DNA of 13,923 nucleotides from Oscillospiraceae bacterium. GTDB lineage: Bacteria > Bacillota > Clostridia > Christensenellales > Aristaeellaceae. Under the pieces are notes generated by a model. The model was not told the DNA's origin. It saw only the letters and a program-made list of their open reading frames with translations, and made no database searches. Of the stretch, positions 5,893 to 12,689 are shown one piece after another; the first letter of the stretch is position 1, and each line of letters starts with the position of its first letter. The stretch covers positions 1 to 13,923 of the forward strand of contig JAISBH010000192.1 of the NCBI GenBank assembly GCA_031266295.1. The letters are read 5' to 3'. The translations under genes were made by a program, and so were the position numbers.

Positions 5893-7620
5893 TTGTATAA
5901 CACCGCTTATTTCCCGGGCAAGCCGGGCAGGCCGCGTATGTACAGGCTGCTGGGGATCATCTGTGCGCTGTTGGTGGTCGCCATCGTCGTGTTGCTGTTC
6001 GTCATGACGCCGCCTGGCGCGCCGCCCGGAATCCCTGACGGCGAGGAGATATACGAGGGCGGGCGTGATTTGGACGCCGTCGCGCTGTCCGGGGCGGAGA
6101 TTCAGCCTACCGCAGCCGGATTGACGCTCACGCTGTCGTTCACGGGGTGGACGTCGGCGGGCGAAACCGTACCCATCCAGAGCATACCTCAGCTTACGGT
6201 AACGCGCTATCAAAACCCCGAACGCCTGGCCGTGACCGTGCCCGACTTGGCGGACTGGTCGGTCATAGCCGACCTGACGCTGCCGCACACGCCGAACGTC
6301 CGTATCGAAGGCGTGTTCTGCGTTGATCGGACGCTGTACTGGCAGCTGACTGGGCCGGTAGCGGTGTCGCTGTCGGGGCAGGGCGGCAGCCTGGCGCTGA
6401 CGCTGGAACCGGCGGCGCGTCAGCAGCAGCCGGGTTGGGTTGTGCTCGCGGACGCTGCCGACCGGGTCGAGTATGTGCCGCTGCTGGGTTCGCTGATGCA
6501 GTCGGGATTCAGTCCGGTGCGATGCGCGGACGGCGGTACGGTTATTATGCAATCCAAACGGTTCCCGAATAAATCGGACGCCGCCGCACTCGAACGCAGA
6601 ACGCGCGCGCTATGCGAGACGGCGGGAACGCCCGCGTCTGTGCGTGTCGAATATTTGAACGGCGATCGGCTGCCCCAGGCGAATCCATACCCGGACGACG
6701 AGGAGTTGTCGCGGTTGTTCGATGGCGCTCAGGCCGAGATGCTCATGCGCGACGCGATTATACTATCCAAGGCCGAGAAGTCACCTACATTCTTCGTGAA
6801 ACGCACCAACGGCACGCTGCTCACGCTTGGCGAGACCGGCGCGCGGGAAGCTTTGCCCGTGCAGCATATACCGGGCGCTCAGCGCGCGACGCTAAGTCCC
6901 AGCGCGCGTTATGTCGCGCTGGCCACGGATATCGGCGATCTGCAGATCATCAACGTGCGAACCGGACGCGCAGAGATACTGAACGAGACCACGCCTAACG
7001 AAACGGAAGTACGCGTTGAGACCACGGAAACATTCGCGTGGTTCGGCGAAACGATGCTGGCCGTGATGATGGGCGATCCGCTGCGTTTCCTGTCGGTTGA
7101 CGCGGCGCTGCCCCTCGACGAGCCGGACGCCATCCGCAGCATCGACCCGTATCCCGGCGTCGAGGGTGAGATGATAGGTACGGCGGACAGGCTGTTCCTG
7201 CTGGACAAGCGGCGGATACTGTATCGGATCACGCCATCGGACGCGTCGCGCGCGGCTATCGGTCTGGCGGAACGGTTCGCGGTATCGCCCGACGGAACGC
7301 TGGTCGTGACGATGAGCGGCGACGAGCAGGGCGCGACGCTGATAGCCAATGACCTTAATACATGGCGTGAGACGCTGATCGGCGTCGGGCTGCCAGTCGC
7401 GGATATATGCGTGGTCGACGCCGGCACGGTGTATATCCTGATGAAGGAGTCGTCAGGATATCGCCTGTACCGGTATAGCGTTCGCTTCGGCGGCATGACC
7501 GCACTCGCGCGCCTGCCTGAATCCCGGCTGTATCCGTCGGACTCGCCGAACGCTCTGATCGTTAACAGCCTCGGCGCGGACGGCGTATGGTCGGTGTACC
7601 GTCTGCGGTTCGAGGGCTGA
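5893..7620 (+). CDS. Membrane-anchored protein with beta-propeller-like extracytoplasmic domain, function unknown
   Basis: A 575-residue protein I do not recognise. A short positively charged N-terminus (GKPGRPR) leads into one hydrophobic segment at about 18-38 (LLGIICALLVVAIVVLLFVM). The rest is probably outside the membrane. Residues about 60-175 are beta-rich and vaguely AMIN-like. Residues 190-255 form a mixed alpha/beta stretch. From about 295 onward, repeated strands such as LSPSARYVALAT (334-345) and VSPDGTLVVTMS (464-475) suggest a TolB/WD40-like beta-propeller. The start is a TTG with an AGGGA site 7 nt upstream; ATG at 5938, just before the membrane segment, is the alternative. The gene lies 17 nt after mtaD and 1 nt before a small membrane-protein gene, firmly inside the operon. 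A sensor or scaffold role is only a guess. Confidence 0.7.
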   Translation: MYNTAYFPGKPGRPRMYRLLGIICALLVVAIVVLLFVMTPPGAPPGIPDGEEIYEGGRDLDAVALSGAEIQPTAAGLTLTLSFTGWTSAGETVPIQSIPQLTVTRYQNPERLAVTVPDLADWSVIADLTLPHTPNVRIEGVFCVDRTLYWQLTGPVAVSLSGQGGSLALTLEPAARQQQPGWVVLADAADRVEYVPLLGSLMQSGFSPVRCADGGTVIMQSKRFPNKSDAAALERRTRALCETAGTPASVRVEYLNGDRLPQANPYPDDEELSRLFDGAQAEMLMRDAIILSKAEKSPTFFVKRTNGTLLTLGETGAREALPVQHIPGAQRATLSPSARYVALATDIGDLQIINVRTGRAEILNETTPNETEVRVETTETFAWFGETMLAVMMGDPLRFLSVDAALPLDEPDAIRSIDPYPGVEGEMIGTADRLFLLDKRRILYRITPSDASRAAIGLAERFAVSPDGTLVVTMSGDEQGATLIANDLNTWRETLIGVGLPVADICVVDAGTVYILMKESSGYRLYRYSVRFGGMTALARLPESRLYPSDSPNALIVNSLGADGVWSVYRLRFEG

Positions 7621-7621
7621 T

Positions 7622-7792
7622 ATGCACAGGATGCTGGGCAGGCTGTGGCGGGGACTGCTGTTGTTGCTGATAATGATCGTGTTTGGCGTGCTGCTCTACC
7701 TGTCGATCATTCTGACCGACTCGCCGGAACGCAGGGCGTCGCCCACACACACGGGAGCGGCTGCCGAAGTGGAGGTTGTGATATGGATTTGA
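7622..7792 (+). CDS. Small single-pass membrane protein (56 residues), function unknown
   Basis: The frame MHRMLGRLWRGLLLLLIMIV... has a basic N-terminus (His, two Arg before Gly-Leu), one strongly hydrophobic segment at about residues 11-32, and a polar tail (TDSPERRASPTHTGAAAEVEVV). The ATG lies 1 nt after the stop of the propeller gene, and GAGGG at 7611-7615 is a reasonable ribosome site. Its stop at 7790-7792 overlaps the pheA start by 10 nt, so translation of the three genes is probably coupled. The protein may partner the preceding membrane protein. No family is recognised. The hydrophobic pattern and the exact fit between neighbours argue that it is real. Confidence 0.6.
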   Translation: MHRMLGRLWRGLLLLLIMIVFGVLLYLSIILTDSPERRASPTHTGAAAEVEVVIWI

Positions 7793-8919
7793 GTCAAGCG
7801 CGGTCGCGAATAGACGCGATCGACGATTCGATAGCGGATTTGCTGGTCGAGCGTATGAACGTCGTGGGCGGCGTCGCCGCGTACAAGGCCGCGAACGATA
7901 TGCCCGTTGTGGATCCCGCGCGGGAGCGCGCGGTGCTGGCTCGCGCGGCCGATCGTGTCGGCCCGGAGCTGGAGACGGCGGCGCGGCGTGTATTCGAGAC
8001 GCTGATGGACGTGAGCCGCGCACGGCAGCGCAAGTCGCTCGGCGTTGAAAGTCCGCTTTCCGCAAGCGTGCGCGCCTCCGTCTATGCGGGCGCGGATTTT
8101 CCGGCCCGCGCCACGGTCGCATGTCAGGGTACGGAGGGATCGTATCAGCAGCAGGCGTGCGACGCGCTGTTCCCGCTGGCCAGCATACTCTACTTTGAGG
8201 ATTTCGCCAGCGTATTCAACGCGGTGGAGAAGGGGTTGTGCCGGTTCGGCGTACTGCCCATCGAGAACAGCTGGGCCGGATCGGTTACGGAGGTATACGA
8301 TCTGCTCGCGTCGCGCTCGTGCACGGTCGCGCGCACGATCCGCCACCCAATCGATCACGTGCTGCTCGCGCCTCGGGACGTTCAGCTCGCGGACGTCAGG
8401 AAGGTGTACTCACACCCCCAAGCGCTGGCGCAGTGCTCTCAATGGATAAAGGCTCATCCCGCGATTGAGTCCATACCGCTGGCGAACACAGCCGTTGCGG
8501 CCAAGCGCGTCAAGGACTGCAAGTCGGGCGATGAGGCCGCCATAGCGTCGGGCGCATGCGCGCAGTTGTACAGCCTGGAGAAGATCGCTTTCGATATCGC
8601 CAACAGCGCAAGCAACTCAACCCGGTTCATATGTCTGAGCCGGGAACTTGTGATTACGCCAGACGCCAACCGGATCAGCATGATACTCACGCTGCCTCAC
8701 AAACCCGGCTCACTGTACGCGATGATGTCGCGCTTCGCGTCGATTGGACTGAACCTGACCAAGTTGGAGAGCCGCCTGATCCCCGGCAGCGATTTCCAAT
8801 TCCGGTTCCATATCGACATTGAGGCGGATGCGCCAGATCCTCGCGTGCCCGCTCTGCTTAGCGATCTGGAGCGCAGCGCGGAGCGTATGCGTTTCCTCGG
8901 CTGGTACCGGGAATTATGA
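7783..8919 (+). CDS. pheA: Bifunctional chorismate mutase / prephenate dehydratase (P-protein)
   Basis: A 378-residue protein converting chorismate to prephenate and then phenylpyruvate, in phenylalanine synthesis. Residues 1-82 are an AroQ-type chorismate mutase (IDAIDDSIADLLVERMNVVGGVAAYK...DPARE). Residues about 110-288 are prephenate dehydratase, with the catalytic TRF motif at 280-282 and GVLPIENSWAGSV at 157-168. Residues about 297-378 are an ACT domain (KPGSL 307-311, LESRL 328-332), which binds phenylalanine for feedback inhibition in this family. The ATG at 7783 is chosen because GGAGG at 7771-7775 lies 7 nt upstream and the chorismate mutase begins right there. A longer in-frame extension to 7645 would overlap the small membrane-protein gene and has no homology. 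It overlaps aroE-aroK by 4 nt. Confidence 0.95.
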   Translation: MDLSQARSRIDAIDDSIADLLVERMNVVGGVAAYKAANDMPVVDPARERAVLARAADRVGPELETAARRVFETLMDVSRARQRKSLGVESPLSASVRASVYAGADFPARATVACQGTEGSYQQQACDALFPLASILYFEDFASVFNAVEKGLCRFGVLPIENSWAGSVTEVYDLLASRSCTVARTIRHPIDHVLLAPRDVQLADVRKVYSHPQALAQCSQWIKAHPAIESIPLANTAVAAKRVKDCKSGDEAAIASGACAQLYSLEKIAFDIANSASNSTRFICLSRELVITPDANRISMILTLPHKPGSLYAMMSRFASIGLNLTKLESRLIPGSDFQFRFHIDIEADAPDPRVPALLSDLERSAERMRFLGWYREL

Positions 8920-10160
8920 TCGAGTTCGGTCTGGTCGGCGAGACGCTGGGCCACAGCCATTCACCTCGCATCCATCGCGCGTTGGGCAATTATTCTTATG
9001 GATTAATAGAGGTTGATCTGGCTGGACTGGATCGCCTGCTGTGTGGGCGGGCGTTTCGCGGTCTGAACGTTACGATACCATATAAAGTGGACGCGATGGG
9101 TTACTGCGACGCGTTGACCGACGAGGCCCGCGAGATCGGCAGCGTAAATACGCTGACGTTCGACAAACAAAACCGCTTGTGGGGTCACAATACCGACCTG
9201 TATGGGTTCGAGACGATGGCGCGGCGCGCGGATATATCGTTGACTGACCGCAAGGTGCTGATACTGGGCAGCGGCGGTTCCTGCCGGACGGTGACGGCGG
9301 CGGCAAAACGCGCGGGCGCTCGAGAGATTGTAGTGGTGTCGCGCAGCGGCTGTGTTGATTATGACGTGGCGAAACGGCTGCACTCCGATGCTGACGTCGT
9401 CGTCAACACGACCCCGGTAGGGATGTATCCCAATAATGGAAACGCTCCGATTTCGTTATCTGACTTCCCGCAGTGCGTCGGCGTATTGGATCTGGTATAT
9501 AATCCGCTGCGCACCGCCCTGCTGTTAGACGCGTGGGATCGGGGGATCCCTCACGCGGACGGGTTGACGATGTTGGTCGCGCAAGCGCTGCGCGCGTCGG
9601 AGTTATTCACGAACACCGCGATTAACGCCGATCGCGTCGGCATGATCGAGGCTGACATTCGCTCCCAGCTGTCGAACATAACCATTATCGGAATGCCAGG
9701 TAGCGGGAAATCAGTCGTAGGTCACGCGCTTGCCCGGCGGTTCTCGCGGCCTTTCGTCGATCTCGACCAGATGATCGAAGCACGCGCGGGCAAGACGATT
9801 CCCGAGATATTCGCTGAATCGGGAGAGACTGTCTTCCGCGAGATAGAGCGGGCGGCTGCGGCGGACGCCGGTAAGCGCGGCGGCCAGATAATCGCGGCGG
9901 GCGGCGGTGGCATACTCGATCAGCGCAACGTTGACGCGTTTCGTCAAAACGGACGATTGCTGTGGCTGCGCCGACCGCTGGAGTCGCTGGAGCGGTCGGG
10001 AAGGCCGCTGTCGGCAGGGTTCGACGCGCTGGCCGAGATGGAACGCGTTCGTTTACCCATATATGGGAAGCTGAGCGACGCGGCTGTTGATAACACCGGA
10101 TCATTGCCGAATGTGATTGAGCGCGCGGAAGCGGCTGCGTCCGGTTTGCTGTATCTGTAA
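8916..10160 (+). CDS. aroE-aroK: Fused shikimate dehydrogenase - shikimate kinase (AroE-AroK)
   Basis: One 414-residue chain carrying two consecutive shikimate-pathway enzymes. Residues 1-245 are AroE: the shikimate-binding SHS (14-16), NVTIPYK with catalytic Lys57, GHNTD with Asn92 and Asp94, the NADP loop GSGGS (118-122, a variant of GAGGA), and Gln223 in MLVAQ. Residues about 253-414 are AroK: Walker A GMPGSGKS (259-266), DLD (282-284), FREIE with Arg308, the glycine loop (329-332), GRPLS with Arg363, and Arg379. All key residues of both halves are present, so both activities are expected: 3-dehydroshikimate to shikimate to shikimate 3-phosphate. The ATG overlaps the pheA stop (ATGA). There is no stop or frameshift at the joint (about 246-253), so the fusion is genuine rather than two adjacent genes. 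Confidence 0.95.
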   Translation: MIEFGLVGETLGHSHSPRIHRALGNYSYGLIEVDLAGLDRLLCGRAFRGLNVTIPYKVDAMGYCDALTDEAREIGSVNTLTFDKQNRLWGHNTDLYGFETMARRADISLTDRKVLILGSGGSCRTVTAAAKRAGAREIVVVSRSGCVDYDVAKRLHSDADVVVNTTPVGMYPNNGNAPISLSDFPQCVGVLDLVYNPLRTALLLDAWDRGIPHADGLTMLVAQALRASELFTNTAINADRVGMIEADIRSQLSNITIIGMPGSGKSVVGHALARRFSRPFVDLDQMIEARAGKTIPEIFAESGETVFREIERAAAADAGKRGGQIIAAGGGGILDQRNVDAFRQNGRLLWLRRPLESLERSGRPLSAGFDALAEMERVRLPIYGKLSDAAVDNTGSLPNVIERAEAAASGLLYL

Positions 10161-10164
10161 CACA

Positions 10165-10247
10165 GTGTTTATAAAATGGCATTTATAAAAGGGTATTGAT
10201 AAAGCGGTATTTACAAAACGGTATTGTTAAAACGATATTGCAAGGCG
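10165..10247. repeat. 14-bp tandem repeat array between aroE-aroK and aroQ
   Basis: Five consecutive 14-bp units (10165, 10179, 10193, 10207, 10221) fit the consensus GTATTTATAAAACG with one or two changes each. A sixth, 13-nt degenerate unit at 10235-10247 merges into the aroQ ribosome site AAGGCGG (10242-10248). The array fills almost the whole 95-nt gap and is far more AT-rich than its surroundings. It could act as a protein- or RNA-level regulatory site for aroQ and the aminotransferase, or be neutral slippage. Confidence 0.85.
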
Positions 10248-10255
10248 GTGTATAA

Positions 10256-10684
10256 ATGCGCATCCTGGTGCTGAACGGGCCAAACCTGAATATGCTGGGC
10301 GTACGCGAGCCGGATATATACGGTCGGCACACGTATGCCGATTTAGTTGCTTTCATTGAGGAAACGGCGGAACGACTGGGCGTAATGGCGGATGTGCGTC
10401 AGTCCAATCACGAAGGCGAGCTGGTCGAGTGGATTCAACAGGCGATGGGTACGGCGGACGCGATCGTGATCAATCCAGCGGCATACACGCACACCAGCGT
10501 TGCGATACTGGACGCGCTGAAGGCGGTCGCGCTGCCTGCGATAGAGGTGCATCTATCGGATGTATCCGCGCGCGAACCGTTCCGGCGGATCAGCTATGCC
10601 GGCATGGCGTGCAGTGAGACATACGCGGGCTTGGGCTTCGATGGTTACGCGCGCGCGATGGAATCGCTGGTTGTCAAGAAATAA
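10256..10684 (+). CDS. aroQ: Type II 3-dehydroquinate dehydratase
   Basis: A 142-residue small dehydroquinase, the usual size for the dodecameric type II enzyme. It converts 3-dehydroquinate to 3-dehydroshikimate, the substrate of the AroE domain encoded just upstream. Conserved features are ILVLNGPNLNMLGVREP (3-19), Tyr22 in the flexible lid region, QSNHEGELV (49-57), NPAAYTHTSVAI (73-84) with Asn73 and His79, EVHLSD (97-102), and Arg110. The start ATG follows AAGGCGG by 7 nt. This site lies at the edge of the 14-bp repeat array, so expression may respond to whatever that array does. The aminotransferase starts 17 nt downstream. Confidence 0.96.
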   Translation: MRILVLNGPNLNMLGVREPDIYGRHTYADLVAFIEETAERLGVMADVRQSNHEGELVEWIQQAMGTADAIVINPAAYTHTSVAILDALKAVALPAIEVHLSDVSAREPFRRISYAGMACSETYAGLGFDGYARAMESLVVKK

Positions 10685-10701
10685 TATTCGGGGGTATCAT
10701 C

Positions 10702-11874
10702 ATGCTGAGATTTGCCACACGGACAGATGAATTCACTCAGTCCAATATATTCACTTTGCTTGAATATAAGCGCCAGGCCAGAGCCTCTCGCGGCTTGCCT
10801 GTGTACAACCTATCGGTGGGTACGCCGGATTTCCCGCCCGCGCCTCATATTATGCAGGCTGTATGTGAAGCGGCCGCCGATCCCGAGATGTATAAATACG
10901 CGCTGGTCGACTCTCCGGAGCTGCTCGAGTCCGTAAGGCGGTGGTACGATCGCCGCTATGGAGTCTCGCTGGAATCCAGCGAGATAATGAGCGTCGCGGG
11001 GTCGCAGGAGGGTATCGCGCATATAGGATTGGCGCTGCTGAATCCCGGGGAGACGCTGCTCACGCCTGATCCCGGCTACCCGATATTCGACATTGGGCCA
11101 AGGCTGATGGGCGCGAATACCGCGCGTTATCCTCTGCACGCTGTCAACGGATATCTACCCGATCTTGAGGAGATTGGAAGGACGATGCCCGACGGCGTCC
11201 GCGCGATGATCGTATCCTACCCGATGAACCCCGTGTGCGCAACGGCGCCGCGCTCGTTCTACGAGGAATTGGTTCGGTTCGCCAACGAGCGCGGTATATG
11301 GATCATCCATGACAACGCGTATTCGGAGATCACGTACGACGGGTATGTAGGCGGGTCGTTCCTGTCGATCGACGGCGCGAAGGAGATCGGCGTCGAATTC
11401 AACTCGCTGTCCAAGTCGTACAATCTGACCGGGGTGCGGGTGTCGTTCCTGCTGGGGAACGCGGGGCTGCTGCATCGATTCTCGGCGATGCGATCCCAGT
11501 TTGATTACGGACTGTGCAAGATATTCCAGCGATCGGCCATTGCCGCTCTTGACGGACCGCAGGAGGGCGTCGCCGAGCAGCGCGCGCAGTATCAGCGGCG
11601 GCGCGACGCGCTGTGCGGCGGGTTGCGTCGAATCGGCTGGAACATAGCCGACTCGAAGGGTACGATGTTTGCGTGGGCGCGCATTCCTGACAGGTTTGGA
11701 GACGACGACGAGGCGTTCGTCTCCGAGCTGATCGACAGGGCGGGCGTGATCGTGATTCCCGGCTCGGTGTTTGGCCAGTTGGGGCGCGGACACGTGCGAC
11801 TGGCGCTGACGATGCCGCCGGAGTCGATTGACGCGGCGGTGGACACCATGGCGAAGAGCGGCATATTGGGGTGA
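10702..11874 (+). CDS. Class I/II PLP-dependent aminotransferase
   Basis: A 390-residue fold-type I aminotransferase of the aspartate/LL-diaminopimelate group. Visible are NLSVGTPDFPP (36-46), AGSQEGI (99-105), YPMNPV with Asn176, HDNAY with Asp204 and Tyr207, the PLP lysine in NSLSKSYN (Lys238), and the carboxylate-binding Arg366 in HVRLAL. The chain begins at ATG 10702 after a GGGGG-rich site. It is the last gene of the operon, after pheA and the shikimate genes, and so could transaminate phenylpyruvate to phenylalanine. The family also includes aspartate, alanine and diaminopimelate enzymes, and the substrate is not fixed by what is seen. Two hairpin terminators follow about 95 nt downstream. 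Confidence 0.88.
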   Translation: MLRFATRTDEFTQSNIFTLLEYKRQARASRGLPVYNLSVGTPDFPPAPHIMQAVCEAAADPEMYKYALVDSPELLESVRRWYDRRYGVSLESSEIMSVAGSQEGIAHIGLALLNPGETLLTPDPGYPIFDIGPRLMGANTARYPLHAVNGYLPDLEEIGRTMPDGVRAMIVSYPMNPVCATAPRSFYEELVRFANERGIWIIHDNAYSEITYDGYVGGSFLSIDGAKEIGVEFNSLSKSYNLTGVRVSFLLGNAGLLHRFSAMRSQFDYGLCKIFQRSAIAALDGPQEGVAEQRAQYQRRRDALCGGLRRIGWNIADSKGTMFAWARIPDRFGDDDEAFVSELIDRAGVIVIPGSVFGQLGRGHVRLALTMPPESIDAAVDTMAKSGILG

Positions 11875-11878
11875 GGTT

Positions 11879-11895
11879 ATCGGCGTATCGCCGAT
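11879..11895. other. Small perfect hairpin just after the aminotransferase gene
   Basis: ATCGGCG (11879-11885) pairs perfectly with CGCCGAT (11889-11895) around a 3-nt loop, 4 nt after the stop codon. There is no U-tract. A second short pairing, GCTAA (11896-11900) with TTAGC (11911-11915), follows. These may protect the mRNA 3' end or pause polymerase before the true terminators. The rest of 11875-11969 shows no gene. Confidence 0.4.
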
Positions 11896-11970
11896 GCTAA
11901 CTGATAAACATTAGCGAGACGCATCATAAAAGGAAGAAGCGTTGATTTTTAGGAAACAATGACGCTAACT

Positions 11971-11998
11971 AAAGCCGTCTTGGTGACGGCTTTGTTTT
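11971..11998 (+). terminator. Rho-independent terminator of the ahcY-to-aminotransferase operon
   Basis: AAAGCCGTC (11971-11979) and GACGGCTTT (11985-11993) form a perfect 9-bp stem with a TTGGT loop, followed by GTTTT. A related copy of this hairpin sits at 12635 beside the full-length rpn gene, at the same 55-nt distance from the stop codon. The element therefore also belongs to the duplicated Rpn unit and may serve convergent transcription. Confidence 0.85.
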
Positions 11999-11999
11999 A

Positions 12000-12024
12000 C
12001 CAGTCCGCATAATGGGCTGGTTTT
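12000..12024 (+). terminator. Second, back-to-back intrinsic terminator
   Basis: CCAGTCC (12000-12006) and GGGCTGG (12014-12020) form a 7-bp stem (one G-T pair) with a 7-nt loop, followed by TTTT at 12021-12024. It abuts the stop codon of the minus-strand Rpn copy 3. Together with the preceding hairpin it makes a tandem terminator. A copy is found at 12665-12689. Confidence 0.7.
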
Positions 12025-12258
12025 CTACTTTTGGGCTTTCACCCACTGCTCAATCTCCTGCGTTGATCTACCATAATCTGACGCAATGTCGATAATTGAA
12101 ATTCCGCGCCTGAACATTATCCTTGCGGCTCTTTGCTCGCCCTCGGTGCGCCCTAATTTAATCCCCTCATTCATCACCGCCGAAAACTGGCTATCCCTAT
12201 CCATTTGAGCCATCATCCTAGAGCGAAACAGCGCATGCTCATGTTCGTCCTTATTCAT
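12025..12258 (-). CDS. Orphan Rpn C-terminal module, copy 3 (77 residues)
   Basis: This frame encodes MNKDEHEHALFRSRMMAQMDRDSQFSAV..., matching residues 227-318 of the full Rpn protein encoded at 12690-13646. It entirely lacks the nuclease domain. Only one unit of the four-residue G-R-x-E repeat remains (LGRTEGEQRAARI), against four in the full protein. The C-terminal helix-turn-helix-like tail (GISIIDIASDYGRSTQEIEQWVKAQK) is very close to that of the full protein. The ATG overlaps the stop of copy 2 by 8 nt (ATGAATAA), and a weak GGGTGA precedes it, so translation by coupling is possible. It may be a decayed fragment or, by analogy with RpnS antitoxins, a functional small protein. The frame has no internal stop. 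Confidence 0.6.
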   Translation of the reverse strand: MNKDEHEHALFRSRMMAQMDRDSQFSAVMNEGIKLGRTEGEQRAARIMFRRGISIIDIASDYGRSTQEIEQWVKAQK

Positions 12259-12607
12259 TTTGGACTTTCACCCATCGTTCAATCTCATTCGTTGGCTTAT
12301 TATACTTGAACGCTATGGTAGCCAGCGGGATTCCCAGCTCAAACATTATCCTAACAGCTCTTTGCGCAGCTAACATTTCCCCCTCGGCGCGCCCCTCGGT
12401 GCGCCCTAATCGAATTCCCTCATCCCTCACCGCCGAAAACTGGCTATCCCTATCCATTTGAGCCATCATCCTAGAGCGAAACAGCGCCCGTTCGTTTTCA
12501 TCCTTGCTCATGGTGGTAAGCAGTTCGTATGCCACGCCTATCTCCTCCCACTCCTTAATCAATTCGCGCAGCTTATCAGTCTTGCCCGGATTGTCGGCAA
12601 TAACCAT
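12251..12607 (-). CDS. Orphan Rpn C-terminal module, copy 2 (118 residues, 5'-truncated)
   Basis: The protein MVIADNPGKTDKLRELIKEWEEIGVAYELLTTMSKDENERALFRSRMMAQMDRDSQFSAV... equals residues 194-253 of the full Rpn almost exactly, then diverges. Homology begins abruptly at 12632 (RLEAFVTF codons upstream of the ATG), where the sequence joins terminator-like DNA. The nuclease domain is missing. The tail carries two four-residue repeat units (GRTEGRAEGE) and a distinct end (GIPLATIAFKYNKPTNEIERWVKVQNE). The ATG at 12605-12607 has a GGAGG 14 nt upstream, rather far for a good ribosome site. It overlaps copy 3 by 8 nt. It could be a pseudogene remnant, a stored alternative tail, or a stand-alone antitoxin-like protein. 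Confidence 0.6.
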   Translation of the reverse strand: MVIADNPGKTDKLRELIKEWEEIGVAYELLTTMSKDENERALFRSRMMAQMDRDSQFSAVRDEGIRLGRTEGRAEGEMLAAQRAVRIMFELGIPLATIAFKYNKPTNEIERWVKVQNE

Positions 12608-12632
12608 AAAGGTAACAAACGCCTCCAGCCGA
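12428..12632 (-). repeat. 205-bp segment nearly identical to 12888-13092 of the full rpn gene
   Basis: Offset by 460 bp, the two segments differ at only three positions that I can see: 12461, 12560 and 12611. To the left of 12428 similarity falls sharply. To the right of 12632 it ends completely. The 5' part of the segment (12428-12487) is also almost unchanged in copy 3 (from about 12176 to 12235). The pattern indicates recent duplication or gene conversion. Confidence 0.85.
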
Positions 12633-12634
12633 AT

Positions 12635-12689
12635 TAAAGCCGTCTTGGCAGCGGCTTCGCTTTATCAGTCCACATAATGGGCTGGTTTT
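12635..12689. repeat. Second copy of the double-hairpin 3' flank (copy of 11970-12024)
   Basis: This 55-nt stretch between copy 2 and the full rpn stop codon is a diverged copy of the tandem terminator at 11970-12024. The first hairpin is weakened (AAGCCG...CGGCTT, interrupted loop, no good U-tract). The second (12665-12685) is retained and followed by TTTT. It shows that the 3' flank was duplicated together with the Rpn coding tail. Confidence 0.75.

Noticed and set aside
5889..5900. ATG at 5889 as the start of the propeller protein
   Set aside because: It opens a frame of three codons followed by TAA. TTG at 5893, or ATG at 5938, gives the long frame instead.
6450..6700. SPOR domain in the propeller protein
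   Set aside because: Residues about 190-255 have a faintly similar alpha/beta pattern, but the characteristic SPOR positions are not convincing by eye.
7645..7782. N-terminal extension of pheA
   Set aside because: The frame is open upstream, but the residues show no homology. The region is occupied by the small membrane-protein gene, and the best ribosome site sits before ATG 7783.
10165..10247. CRISPR array
   Set aside because: The units are only 14 bp and abut one another with no unique spacers. This is a tandem repeat.
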